Assembly (NCBI GenBank): GCA_949152475.1
Contig: OX424562.1
Location: forward strand, 41,526,157-41,590,156
Origin: Terebella lapidaria
Lineage: Eukaryota; Annelida; Polychaeta; Terebellida; Terebellidae
Reading direction: 5' to 3'
Length of the DNA: 64,000 nt
A program made the translations under genes and the position numbers. Below the pieces are notes generated by a model, which did not search any database, had not been told where the DNA came from, and saw only the letters and a program-made list of their open reading frames with translations. Positions 12,001 through 20,379 of this stretch are shown here, in pieces (position 1 is the stretch's first letter; each line of letters opens with the position of its first letter).

Positions 12001-15000
12001 TGAGACAAGATTGCGACCTGACGAGATTTTTTTTTAATGGCCCTTTGCTTCCCAAATTGTGCGGATTTCAATTTAACTCTGTGTTTACATACCTCCCAAA
12101 GTATTTGAACGGGTAAATCATATGACTCATACTCCATGAGAGTTCCAGACAGAATTTCATTTATCATTTCCACATACTCAATATCGGTCAACAAAACATT
12201 ATTCATTTTCCAGTATGAAGGACCACGTTTAACTAGATGATTACCAAACGTTAACAAAACACCTCTATGATCAGTAAAACCAATATCTATGATTTTGCAA
12301 TCTGCAATTTGATTTGCAACAGTAGAGTTGCACAATATATAATCAAGTCTCCTTATGACTGATTTACTCTTATGTTTCCAAGTAAAATCCTTCCTATCAG
12401 GGTTCATAGAACGCCAGGAATCAATCAGACCCAAACTATCCACAAGGTCCTGAAACCCTTTTATTTCCCTCTTGTCATGATCCCTACCCATAATATTATC
12501 CAGCGAAGGTTCTAGCACACAGTTAAAGTCACCACACAGCAAGACATGAGAATCTACTAGTTGATCCAACACATTCAATTGACAGCTTAACTCCTCCCAA
12601 AATTTGACTTTCGCAGCAGTGCCCTGTGGTGTATAAATACAACATACTATATATCTTTGCTCCTTGTGTGTGAATTCAATAGACAATATACCTGGTTTTT
12701 TAATAAGCACGATAAGGTTGGAACTATCAAAGCCATCCCTTAATAGTATCATTTCGCCCTGTTTTTTCACTGTACAAGGCACATATAAAATTTGTCCCTT
12801 CCATTCATTTCGCCACTGGTTAACAACATCATCACCAACATGAGTCTCTTGCATGCATACAATATCAACATTTAAATTTTGGACTCTCCTGAATATACTT
12901 CTCCGGGTTGTCAACTTTCTTAGACCACGTACATTTAGGGTTAGGACCTTAATCATTTTTTTATTTTTTTTATTTAGAACATTTAGCGTCTGTTCTAGCC
13001 AGTTCGTCGTCACGAATCATCATAAGCAAGGAGCCCATCTTGTTTTTTCCTGGCCATTCATCGCGGTTATACTTCATGGTGTGCTGTTTCTTGAGTCCGG
13101 AGGCCCAGAAGTTGTCCCTTGTAGCCTCAACCAGGATCTTCTTGCCAGTCAGGTGTAAGGTCTCACGAAATTGGGGACAGTTCTTATATTTATTCGTCAA
13201 AATCATCCTCATCTTCTGGACTTTCACTTTGTCCCAGGAATCATCCTCACCAAGGCTGTCTCCAAGGACTTTACATTTACGAGGGTTCTTAGTCTTGAGT
13301 ATCATGGCCGCGGTATCATTCTGTTTCAGGGTCACTGCCTTACTGTGCTGGAACATCTGTTCTGTGGAGGAAAACTTCCTGTTGTCCTCGTCTACCAGCT
13401 CACAGGGAAAGAAGTTCGATAGCGGCTCTTCCTCTCCCTTGAAGGCTATTATATCCGGGTTGACTGTTCTGGTACATTCTCTAGCCGTGTGGCTTGTATC
13501 TCCACACTCATAACATTCACGAGAGGGGCGACGAGTGGGACAGTCTTCTATTTTATGTGTTTCTTCCTTACACAGCCTACAGTTCACTACCTGACCTTCA
13601 TAGTACAATGTGATGTTACAGGTTATCAGCTCAGATGATTTGCATGGGTTCTGAATGTCAATTGTACTGTAGCGGGGTCTTGGGTCCAATATTTCTGAGA
13701 TGTAACAGAATCTGTTTCCATTGTAGAATTTACCTTGTTGTGGGCTAGTCTTCAGAACTGCTTGTACTTTAGATACACGAACAGCGAAAGTATCCACCCA
13801 CGCCTCAATTTCCTCCTCATCGACATGAAGTGGTATTCCATGAATGGAGAGGCGTAGACTTCTGGGTTTGGGATTATAGTTGAAGTCTGACAGTTCACAT
13901 CGGCAGCCTTTTATGTTCACACTATGGAGAGATAGCACCTTGGCTTTTGCCACTGGGCCAGTGGTATATATTATCCAGTGCTTCTGGCCAGGTATTTCAC
14001 AAAGCTGGATACCAAAGATGTCAGAACTAGTGAAACCAATAGGCCCCATCTCATTATCCAAGGTGTTTCTGATGATTTCAAGCATTTCTTCTTCTTTAAT
14101 CCAGTTAACATTGGTTTTACTAGTTAAGTCTATTATTGACCACAATAAAAATAGTTAAGATGAGAAACATTTATTATTGAGCTCAACAAGGTAAAGGTTT
14201 TGTCCAGTAGAGATTTCACAGGTGTAACCAAATAAGTTAACATTATTTTCACTAGTTAAGTCTATTATTGACCACAATAAAAATAGTTAAGACAAGAAAC
14301 ATTTATTATTGGGCTCAACAAGGTAAAGCTTCTGTGCAGTAGAGATTTCATGGCTGTAGCCGAATAAGTTAACATCATTTTTACTAGTTAAGTCTATTAT
14401 TGACCTCAAGAAAAATAGTTAAGACAAGAAACATTTATTATTGAGCTCAACAATTTAAATGTTTTGTCCAGTAGAGATTTCATGGGTGTAACTGGATAAG
14501 TTAACATTATTTTTACCATTAAAGTCAATTTTTACTTCGAATTTCAACTCGAAACCAAGTTTGGCACATATTATGAATTAAAATATAATTTATGGTGAAA
14601 AAATCGATCTGGCTCCAATTTCGTCATCGTGAAATGCAGTTTTGGTAAAGTTTTACTTGAATTTCAGCTTGAAACCAAGTTTGGCACATAGTTATTATGA
14701 ATTAAAATTTAAATTATGGTGAAAAGTTTGATCTGGCTCCTATTTCGTCATCTTGAAATGTAGTTTTGGTCAACTTTTACTTTGAATTTCAACTTGGAAC
14801 CAAGTTTGGCATATAGTATGAGTTGAAATATAATTTATGGTGAAAAGTTCGATCTGGCTCCAATTTAGTCATCTTGAAATGCAGTTTTTGTCAACTTTTG
14901 CTTGAATTTCAACTTGGAACCAAGTTTGTCAAATATTCTGAGTTGAAGTATAACTTTAGATGAAAACTTTTATCTGGCTGTAATTTCGTTATTTTATCGA

Positions 15001-16089
15001 ACATGTCGAAATGGAAATTCGTATGCAGTGATTTTAGTGGTGATCTTGAATTCGACCTTCAATAAGCTTGAAAGGTTTCACACTCACAATGTACATCAGT
15101 GATATATTTGGGGCAACAGGGATGATAGGGCTACGGGGGATACACCCAAGCGGTCGTAGGCGACCGGAAGCGTCTAGTTAATAATAATAATTTATTATTT
15201 TAATATAGCACAAAATGACAATACGTTTCTATGCGCTCAGTCATCTGATAGAAGACATCAGTTGTCCTTGTAATACAGTCGTTATCGGTTTTACTTTCAA
15301 CAATGTAGGTAGTGATGACTTTTGCCAGAATATCAGTCAAATATTGACAATATTGATGAAATAGAATAGATTCAGAAACTCACAGCAAAGATACACATGT
15401 GATGCTATAAGTTATCCATGGTTTGCACACAGTGTCGGTTGTTTGACCTGCGTGCCGACAAGGAGGTGGCATGCTACAAGAAAGAGAGTATCATCTTCGG
15501 CTGTAATTCTGTCGACTTCTCAGTCAGCGGTAAGTCTTATCTTCTCTAAAAACATCCTTCACAACATGCACAAATGGTCATTTAGAATGCTTAGGTGCTG
15601 TAGGAAAGAAATTAAAGATGCTGTCATATGCGGACTTGTTCAAACAAATCCTTCCCAATATGGGAGATGTTTGTTCCCATTTACATGTTGTTTGTTGCAG
15701 GTCGACTGCTGTTTGGTGGCTACAACGATTACGTAGTCAATGTTTGGGACACACTGAAGGGCTATCGGATATCTATGTTGTACGGCCATGAGAACCGCGT
15801 CAGTTGTCTGGGCGTGTCACCAGATGGCACTGGGCTCTGTACCGGAAGCTGGGACTACACCCTACGGGTCAGTGATATATAACTTACAATGCTCACATAA
15901 ATAAATCAGTATACCTTGTGGCCTGCACTTTCTACTCAGATTGTGTTAGGCATCCTTTTATGTTGACATAATCTAAATTATTTCCAAATAACAAGCTTAT
16001 GTTGAAGTAGTCTAATTACTGTATTTATAATCGACTACTAGTACCTATGATGACAAATGTGTTTGTTTTATTTACAGGTGTGGGCCTAG
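1700..16089 (+). CDS. GNB5: Guanine nucleotide-binding protein subunit beta-5 (10 exons)
   Basis: Seven-bladed WD40 beta propeller that, in the known family, pairs with the G-gamma-like domain of R7 RGS proteins and speeds shut-off of Gi/o signalling at membranes. Exons: 1700-1826, 5724-5860, 7164-7205, 7349-7425, 7556-7682, 7947-8090, 8241-8381, 15433-15529, 15701-15867 and 16078-16089. All junctions are GT-AG, phases agree, and the sum is 1071 nt, giving 356 residues; the vertebrate short form is about 353. The N-terminus has the charged coiled-coil segment [16 protein letters not shown] typical of beta-5, exon 2 reads [13 protein letters not shown], and later blades show [16 protein letters not shown] and [15 protein letters not shown]. 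The last exon adds only Val-Trp-Ala and a stop. Intron 1 is 3.9 kb; intron 7 is 7.05 kb and holds an antisense LINE. The start is the first ATG of the exon, in context ccaaaATGgc. A longer upstream isoform, as in vertebrate retina, cannot be excluded. Confidence 0.95.
1900..2421. mobile_element. hAT-like non-autonomous element in GNB5 intron 1
   Basis: The 522-bp segment starts tagggctta and ends tagccctA, and is flanked by an exact 8-bp duplication, ttctcaac (1892-1899 and 2422-2429). Subterminal sequence is also inverted: gagtactcg and aaccggtt motifs occur near both ends. An 8-bp target duplication with short terminal inverted repeats fits the hAT superfamily. No transposase is present. 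Confidence 0.8.
2430..3663. other. GNB5 intron 1, low-complexity and inverted GC-rich segments
   Basis: 2430-2680 is CA/CT-rich low complexity. Two GC-rich segments, about 2690-2770 and 3030-3105, both carry cgggtactcg and ggggcgggtc motifs in partly inverted order and may bound a degenerate transposable element, but I find no clear target duplication. 3180-3275 holds two imperfect copies of a unit containing taccccttgg. No exon is supported. Confidence 0.4.
3664..4675. mobile_element. Foldback-type element with opposed arrays of a 14-bp motif
   Basis: The left end (about 3672-3772) has five copies of GAAGATTCGTACCC or close variants in direct orientation. The right end (about 4558-4668) has six copies of its reverse complement GGGTACGAATCTTC. 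The whole is flanked by an exact 9-bp duplication, cttttgatg (3655-3663 and 4676-4684). The 800-bp middle is AT-rich and non-coding. The duplication length fits hAT (8) or Mutator-like (9) transposition, and the motif arrays may be transposase binding sites. Superfamily is unresolved. Confidence 0.75.
4685..5723. other. GNB5 intron 1, distal part
   Basis: AT-rich intron sequence ending in the acceptor ctctgcag. No repeat boundary, exon or RNA gene could be recognised. Confidence 0.4.
5861..7163. other. GNB5 intron 2
   Basis: About 1.3 kb between the WD40 exon ending at 5860 and the 42-nt exon 3. It is T-rich with scattered acatgtac motifs, and no other feature is recognised. Confidence 0.45.
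7523..7555 (+). promoter_or_regulatory. Poly-C splice acceptor tract before GNB5 exon 5
   Basis: The pyrimidine tract of this acceptor is almost pure C, in two runs interrupted by tt, leading straight into cccag at 7551-7555. Acceptor tracts are normally U-rich. A C homopolymer is length-unstable and could affect exon 5 recognition through poly-C binding proteins; that last point is inference. Confidence 0.6.
7893..7920. repeat. (TA)n microsatellite
   Basis: Alternating ta/tg dinucleotides lie in GNB5 intron 5, 27 bases upstream of exon 6. Confidence 0.7.
8382..8948. other. GNB5 intron 7, proximal part with palindromic repeat end
   Basis: At 8410-8438 an imperfect palindrome is centred on CCGAACaaaGTTCGG, followed by a CCG-rich stretch. 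The layout (palindrome, then cgtccg-type repeats) resembles the ends of the repeats at 17827 and 41868. No exon is seen. Confidence 0.45.
9225..12956 (-). CDS. LINE ORF2: AP endonuclease and reverse transcriptase
   Basis: 1243 residues from the ATG at 12956. Residues about 1-231 form the apurinic-like endonuclease that nicks target DNA: NVRGL near the start, QETHV, GDFN about 142, DYIL about 205 and the catalytic TDHR about 229. Residues about 460-760 are the reverse transcriptase, with [27 protein letters not shown] about 660 and the catalytic FADD about 706. The C-terminus carries a C-x2-C-x7-H-x4-C finger as in L1-type ORF2. Motif wording and lack of RNase H place it in the L1/Tx1 group. 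The frame is open 19 codons further upstream but without an ATG and overlapping ORF1, so I chose the ATG 14 bases after the ORF1 stop codon, which suggests reinitiation from a bicistronic RNA. No inactivating change is visible. Confidence 0.93.
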   Translation of the reverse strand: MIKVLTLNVRGLRKLTTRRSIFRRVQNLNVDIVCMQETHVGDDVVNQWRNEWKGQILYVPCTVKKQGEMILLRDGFDSSNLIVLIKKPGILSIEFTHKEQRYIVCCIYTPQGTAAKVKFWEELSCQLNVLDQLVDSHVLLCGDFNCVLEPSLDNIMGRDHDKREIKGFQDLVDSLGLIDSWRSMNPDRKDFTWKHKSKSVIRRLDYILCNSTVANQIADCKIIDIGFTDHRGVLLTFGNHLVKRGPSYWKMNNVLLTDIEYVEMINEILSGTLMEYESYDLPVQILWEVCKHRVKLKSAQFGKQRAIKKKSRQVAILSQLEAANKSLMDDPANEKLANEIENLKSEMEYFETETARGAQIRSKVDWIQKGEKNTSFFLGLEKSRAHDKFIERLCLPDGTVVTDQVQILNHIHDFYENLYTDETDYQRSDLHNFASDIKVPFLTENEKTMSDGFITVQECSEALKDMKNDGSPGCDGLTVAWYKVFWPKIKTLVTNSLNYGLAHGKMSCTQRRGLINLIHKGKGATKENLNNWRPISLSNIDYKIAAKVVANRIRKYMPRLVHGDQAGFIRGRSASQIIRTLDDVLEYLDETKKPGILLAIDYQKAFDTISKKYLVAALKIFNFGKQIICFVEALNCDISADVLYNGYLSESFPLNRGIRQGCPLSPLLFILALEVFACKVRQSSGIKGINLPIKNGNSTPVKLLQFADDSTVLLDDEISLKEFLVLTEIFSKFSGLKLNKRKTEAMWLGCWKFRRKEVEQLQWKIYPNNYMKILGVKLSSSERANQIQDNWLTRINKCKNMMKLWHRRHLTIIGKIVVVKSLLATQFIYIMQSIIIPEHILSELNTMFYQFIWSQKFDHRATERVKRSVMILDFQKGGLNMINMHDVQLQMALKWIPKLQELGTTNSVSWKILPDYYFHKAGLGLLSFECNVPADKLRGVDILPNFYKYVLDGWLNLKFKIDYQPSPIIWNNFDIQYRKSVLFLPRWIKIGILYISDITVNGKLSYQKVTSYLGEGPLTSFEYNILQNAISNDTLNKLLDIQPVDKISLRNRPLVKYTSRAYKNLIVESKQQDNDCLVHKYWADRYGDIVYSDKVWMLAKQCSHGEVALIVLQWKILHSIYMTNKTLNKFSLLVTENCVICNVTDTIEHYFVRCVLVRELWSHVENDIFTLCGKIHVLNEQCIILGITQEDDVESLTLRKVNLLILLAKLSISIYKGNYNNGLMSKSLLSIYRYQKRLRCLTS
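12970..14085 (-). CDS. LINE ORF1: RRM-like region, two CCHC zinc knuckles and a NADAR (YbiA-like) domain
   Basis: 371 residues from the first ATG (14085). Residues about 60-120 read like an RNA-recognition fold ([20 protein letters not shown]). Residues about 169-204 hold two zinc knuckles ([28 protein letters not shown]), expected to bind the element's RNA. Residues about 212-360 match the NADAR/YbiA/DUF1768 pattern: [16 protein letters not shown], then [10 protein letters not shown], a PRKCKVLG segment, [13 protein letters not shown], and [24 protein letters not shown] proteins are known as N-glycosidases or ADP-ribosyl-base hydrolases, so an enzymatic role is plausible, with the conserved Glu and Trp motif present. 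The open frame extends 20 codons upstream, but that part is flanking tandem-repeat DNA without an ATG. The function in retrotransposition is inference. Confidence 0.85.
   Translation of the reverse strand: MLEIIRNTLDNEMGPIGFTSSDIFGIQLCEIPGQKHWIIYTTGPVAKAKVLSLHSVNIKGCRCELSDFNYNPKPRSLRLSIHGIPLHVDEEEIEAWVDTFAVRVSKVQAVLKTSPQQGKFYNGNRFCYISEILDPRPRYSTIDIQNPCKSSELITCNITLYYEGQVVNCRLCKEETHKIEDCPTRRPSRECYECGDTSHTARECTRTVNPDIIAFKGEEEPLSNFFPCELVDEDNRKFSSTEQMFQHSKAVTLKQNDTAAMILKTKNPRKCKVLGDSLGEDDSWDKVKVQKMRMILTNKYKNCPQFRETLHLTGKKILVEATRDNFWASGLKKQHTMKYNRDEWPGKNKMGSLLMMIRDDELARTDAKCSK
14103..14520. repeat. 132-bp tandem array (about 3.2 copies)
   Basis: The phrase agttaac recurs at 14103, 14235, 14367 and 14499, exactly 132 bp apart, with closely similar sequence between (actagttaagtctattattg, then gtagagatttca). 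A stub of the first unit lies on the far side of the LINE at about 8945-8960, so the LINE split the array edge. No coding function is apparent. Confidence 0.85.
14521..15000. repeat. 120-125-bp tandem array (4 copies)
   Basis: The phrase aaccaagtttg recurs at 14553, 14673, 14798 and 14918, with shared gatctggctcc and gaaatgcagttt segments. It directly abuts the 132-bp array but has an unrelated unit. Copies are diverged, so it is older. Confidence 0.8.
15001..15432. other. GNB5 intron 7, distal part
   Basis: AT-rich intron with a short TAA-rich tract (15178-15200), ending in the acceptor tttgcacacag. No feature is recognised. Confidence 0.45.
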
Positions 16090-16177
16090 GATTGCATTTA
16101 TCACTTTACGATTGTTTGTCAACCAGAAGATCTGCATTTGTACAGTCTCATGTCGATCTCGGCGTGAACTTAGTCAA

Positions 16178-16183
16178 AATAAA
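16178..16183 (+). terminator. Candidate polyadenylation signal of GNB5 (proximal)
   Basis: AATAAA lies 89 bases after the GNB5 stop codon, within otherwise unremarkable 3' sequence. A second AATAAA at 17659-17664 could end a longer 3' UTR that would include the MITE at 17264-17529. Confidence 0.5.
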
Positions 16184-17263
16184 TACATCATCTAGTCAAC
16201 TGCCACTACAGATCAAGGACCATGAAATCACAATGTACTCTATTTTATTGTAATACTATTTATTGTACCTGTATTTCAGGCACCACAGTGAAAATCTTAG
16301 GTGTTTCGCATTCCTAAAAAATCAGTGAAAGGCATTGCCATGCAAACTTTTCTCTTTTGTGTGTGAACTTATGTTCAATTCGTTATTCCTTATTTATTCC
16401 TTCTCATTGTTCCATTAAAATCACATGAATTGAGCTGAGAGAATCGAATGTCAAACTGTGTTATTTCCGTTGAATGTTTTCACCTGTTTGAAGGAGAGAG
16501 TGAATGCAAATATGAGTGTGTTCAGCCAAAGAATATAAACACTGGTTCAGCCCAGAGATTCATTCAGCATCTTATGACCTTTTGATTTGCGTGTCCTAAA
16601 ATGTTTTACCAAAACTACCGCGGTCATAAGATCTCATCTGTACCCTAGGTATTACTTATTATGGACATCAGGTGAGATTTCAGCAGAACAAACACGTCTG
16701 ATGAATGGATAAGATTCCAATTCTTATCTGAAATATAATATAATGGTATACAGATGGATAAATGTTAGTAGTGAGCAGGCTATTATGATAGTGTGGTGTG
16801 AGACTGGGGGTGGAGTGCTGTGCTTGATGTGGAGATTATTGCTGTATTCTGTGTTCTTTGACAACTATTGGGGGTTTAAGCTGAAGCTACTTTCTGAATG
16901 GCGAAGTTCGACTCCAGTACGAGTGTCTTGTGATGGGATTATACAAGCCTGTTGGTAATGAACAGGTCGTTAGTCTGTATGTCTGCGAGTGTTGAGTGGG
17001 AGTCTGATAGCATGAATGTTTACTGTATACATTGTGTATTATACACCAGTTGTAGATTCTAGCAAGGCTGGTTTGTTAAACATTACATTGTAAATGGCAT
17101 TTGGAGATGTGCAATATCAATTTTGTTTGTTATACCCGATATCTGTTACTGGCCTCCCCTGGATAACATTGGCATTCAAGCTGCATATTCATTCTGTGTG
17201 TATATGACTTGAGACGGAATAAGTGAATCAGGATTTATATACAAGTGCTGCAGTTATTGATGT
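16184..17263. other. Downstream of GNB5, no gene seen
   Basis: AT-rich, with T/G-rich stretches. It is either the long 3' UTR of GNB5 or intergenic. Short open frames show no domain. Confidence 0.4.
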
Positions 17264-17529
17264 GGCCTGTTTCACAAAGAATCTAAATCTACTTGAGCCA
17301 ACTAAGTTTTGTGTTAAGCATGGGGGTTAGTTACTAGGCTAATTCCTTAATTCATTGGCCCATGTAGCGCAGCTTACTATTTCTTCTAAATTCAATGAAG
17401 ATTAAAAATGTGCCAGACGGATAAAATATGGTATACATTCAGTGGTTGAGTAGTATTAACAGAGTAAGGTGTGCTACTTGGGCCGATTCATGCAGCTAAA
17501 GTAGATTTAGATTCTTTGTGAAACAGGCC
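17264..17529. mobile_element. MITE with about 31-bp terminal inverted repeats
   Basis: ggcctgtttcacaaagaatc at 17264 continues to 17294 and is repeated in inverse to the right end (17499-17529) without visible mismatch over about 31 bases. The interior (about 17358-17490) has a related copy at 45709-45840. No transposase is present. Target duplication is not clear, so the superfamily is open. Confidence 0.75.
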
Positions 17530-17826
17530 CCTGGTTTATTGGTCATCAATGTTAGCTAAATTATTTCCAATTTATCAGTTGTTGCATTCAAGACTCGACA
17601 GGAAAGTAGATTAATGTAAAAAAAAATTCCTTCTGTTTATGATAAAATGTTATTGAGCAATAAATGATACCAAACTGGAGACATCTTTATGTGTTTATTA
17701 GTATTTCATAAAATCCTGGAAAAGATATTTTGCCATATTTGAGTTCGGAACGTAAGGCCTAAAAAAAATTAATATTCTGTTTCTCGTCCTCCTATTTTTT
17801 CAAAACTGGGTAGGGAGGCACTTTTT

Positions 17827-19520
17827 AGGTTACCGGACCTTTGGTCCGATAACCTATTGGCATAGCGTTGCGTCCGTCGTCGTCTGTCGTCCACATTTTT
17901 ATCTTTTTTGTTTACAGGCGAATTTTTCTGAAATTTTGCACAAAAATGCTCAAAAATAATTCAAGGAGGTATTTTTTAGTTTTTTGATTTTCGCATTTTT
18001 TTCAAAATGGTGGCCGTTTTCGACGAAAAATGCCTGATTTTGGACTTTGGCGGCCATTTTCTCAAAATCTGTTCAGTAACTTTTTTTCTTTTTGATACAT
18101 AACACTCCTCATATGTACTCCTATGATGTGTATAAGTTTCGTTGCGCTTGAATCGCTCGAAATGGGCCATTTTGGCCCAAACTCGGCCCAAATGGGACTT
18201 TTCCATGTTAAATTCTCCTATGCTTTATAATGGGACACATTATGCCAAATATCTCACTTAATATTGAGATTAGACACTAGGAATTAATTGTGGACATATA
18301 GGAAATGATATATGCTGAATATTCTCGTGACCTTGAATTTGACCTCTGACCTCAATTTCAAGGTCAGAGCACAAAATGGCTTATATCTCGCTTATTATTG
18401 ACTTTACAGCTTAGGAATCAATTGTGGACATATAGGAAATGATATATTCTGAATATTCTCGTGACCTTGAATTTGACCTTTGACCTCATTTTCAAGGTCA
18501 CAGGACAAAATGGCTAATATCTCGCTTGTTATCGACTTTACAGCTTAGGAATCAATTATGAACATATAGGAAGTGATATATGCAGATTATTGTCATGACC
18601 TTGAAGTTGACCTTTGACCTCATTTTCAAGGTCACAGGACAAAATGGCTAATATCTGACTTTTTATCGATTTTATAGCTTAGGAATCAATTGTTGACATA
18701 TAGGAAATGATATATGCTGAATATTCTCGTGACCTTGAATTTGACTTCTGACCTCATTTTCAAGGTCAAGAGCACAAAATGGCTAATATCTCGTTTCTTA
18801 TTGACTTTACAGCTTAGGCATCAATTGTGAACATATAGGAAATGTTATATTCTGAATATTGTCATGACCTAGAATTTGACCTTTGACTGAAGTTTCAAGG
18901 TCACAGGACAAAATGGCTAATATCTCGCTTCTGATCGACTTTACGGCTTAGGAATCAATTATGAACATATAGGAAATTATATATACAGATTATTCTCATG
19001 ACCTTCAATTTGACCTTTGACCTAAATTTCAAGGGCACAGGACAAAATGACTAATATATCACTTATTATCAACTTTACAGCTTAGGAATCAATTGTGGTC
19101 AAACTCCAAATGATATATGCTGAATATTCTCGTGACCTCGACTTGACCAATGACCTTATTTTCAAGTTTCCTTTGACCTGATTTTCAAGGTGACAGAACA
19201 AAATGGCTAATATATCCCTTATTGACTTCATAGTGTGGGAATCAATGAAGGACATATAGGAAATGTTATACGCCAAATATTCTGATGACCTTGAATTTGA
19301 CCTTTGCCTTCATTTTCAAGGCCACAGGACAAAATTGCTAATATCTCTCTGTTTATTGAATTTACAGCGTAGCAATCAACCGTGGACATGATATATACTT
19401 AATATTATACATGCTGAATATTCTCTTGACCTTAAATTTAACCAGTGACCTGACTAACATCTAAAATATTAAACATATACACATGTATTGTCCGATAACC
19501 TATCTTTGGCCCTTGGCCTA
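17827..19520. repeat. Long repeat with palindromic end and internal 134-bp tandem satellite
   Basis: It begins with the near-palindrome ggttaccggacctttggtcc followed by gataacc, then cgtccgtcgtcg repeats, and ends with gtccgataacctatctttgg. Between about 18230 and 19440 there are about nine units; the phrase ttaggaatcaatt (or a close variant) recurs at 18411, 18545, 18679, 18814, 18948 and 19082, so the unit is 134 bp. Each unit carries gaccttgaatttgacc and caaggtcac. Related end sequences occur at 41595-41635 and 44990-45260. Likely a non-autonomous DNA element with an internal satellite. Confidence 0.7.
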
Positions 19521-20379
19521 ATTTTATTTTTGGTGGGACGACATTTACAAAATAAATTTGATTGATTGAAAAAAAACAAAACAATACAACACAAATGCAT
19601 TCAAGCCAAATAAATCAAGGCTTTAGAATTGAAATCATGTGTAACATGACTTTAATGATTTCATTTTTTGTTCAAAGAAAATTACCTTTCGCTCCCAAAA
19701 AGTTGTCTTGTAGTACGAGTGCAATCATATAACAATAATATGATTGACCAATATGATTTCAAATCCAAGAACTTTTCCAGGACCTTTAAGGGCCCAACTT
19801 AGTCTACGAATTTGAGAACTGTGGGAACCCCACAAGCAATAACACTTTGCCAGCACACTGCAGATACTGACGTATAATCAGAACATTTATTTTCAAGGAC
19901 TACAAGAACCCGGGTGAGGCTTGTTACACATGTCTCAGATAATTATTACACAACAATGTTCTACATACAATAACAATATAACCGATACTTTAAAATATAA
20001 ACGCCTTGTGTGTAAAACAAAAGCTACCCGGTGTCTCACATGGGGTGTTTATATTTCAGTTCAGTGTAGTGTTCGTATTAATGAAATAAGTTATATACAT
20101 GTACGAGGATCTTGTATTTTCATCACAGCATGGTATTTAATACAAATATCACAGAAATAATACTAACTAGGGAAAATGACAGGAGCAAGACACTCTCGCA
20201 AGTAGTTCACAGATATGTAAATTTCCTGCACAATTACTTTATAGTTGAGTACATTTACAATATCCTCTGTCGTATAATGATCACATGATTTTTTTTTGAA
20301 CTAACAAAACATAAACCAACAGAAAACATGTAAGATCATTGAAAAGTTTAAACAAATAACAAGCCCAAGTTATCACAGT
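19521..20379. other. Convergent intergenic region and TTC24 3' UTR
   Basis: AT-rich. The distal part (about 19880-20379) is probably the TTC24 3' untranslated region. No gene is seen. Confidence 0.45.
19886..19891 (-). terminator. Candidate polyadenylation signal of TTC24
   Basis: TTTATT on the plus strand is AATAAA on the minus strand, about 490 bases past the TTC24 stop codon. Nearer candidates were not obvious. Confidence 0.4.

Larger units (their letters stand above)
8965..14102 (-). mobile_element. L1/Tx1-like LINE, two intact ORFs, inserted antisense in GNB5 intron 7
   Basis: The element has a poly-A tail (seen as a T run, about 8961-9003), a 3' UTR of about 220 bp, ORF2 and ORF1. It is flanked by a 16-bp target-site duplication, agttaacattggtttt, at 8949-8964 and 14103-14118; its last bases merge with the tail. 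Both ORFs are uninterrupted, so insertion is likely recent. Only 17 nt separate the 5' junction from the ORF1 ATG, so the copy is either slightly 5'-truncated or has an unusually short leader. The target was the edge of a 132-bp tandem array, because sequence on both sides of the insertion reads continuously into that array. Confidence 0.88.

Noticed and set aside
14086-14145. N-terminal extension of LINE ORF1 upstream of its ATG
   Set aside because: It has no ATG, and most of it lies outside the LINE boundary in the flanking 132-bp tandem repeat, so it is a chance in-frame extension.
14103-14520. 132-bp units as LINE 5' promoter monomers, as in mouse L1
   Set aside because: The 16-bp target duplication places the LINE end at 14102, and a stub of the same unit lies on the far side of the LINE, so the array is the target, not part of the element.
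15863-15882. GNB5 ending at the in-frame TAA after exon 9 (reading LRVSDI)
   Set aside because: A consensus donor follows CGG at 15867, and a short exon at 16078 restores the conserved Val-Trp-Ala terminus.
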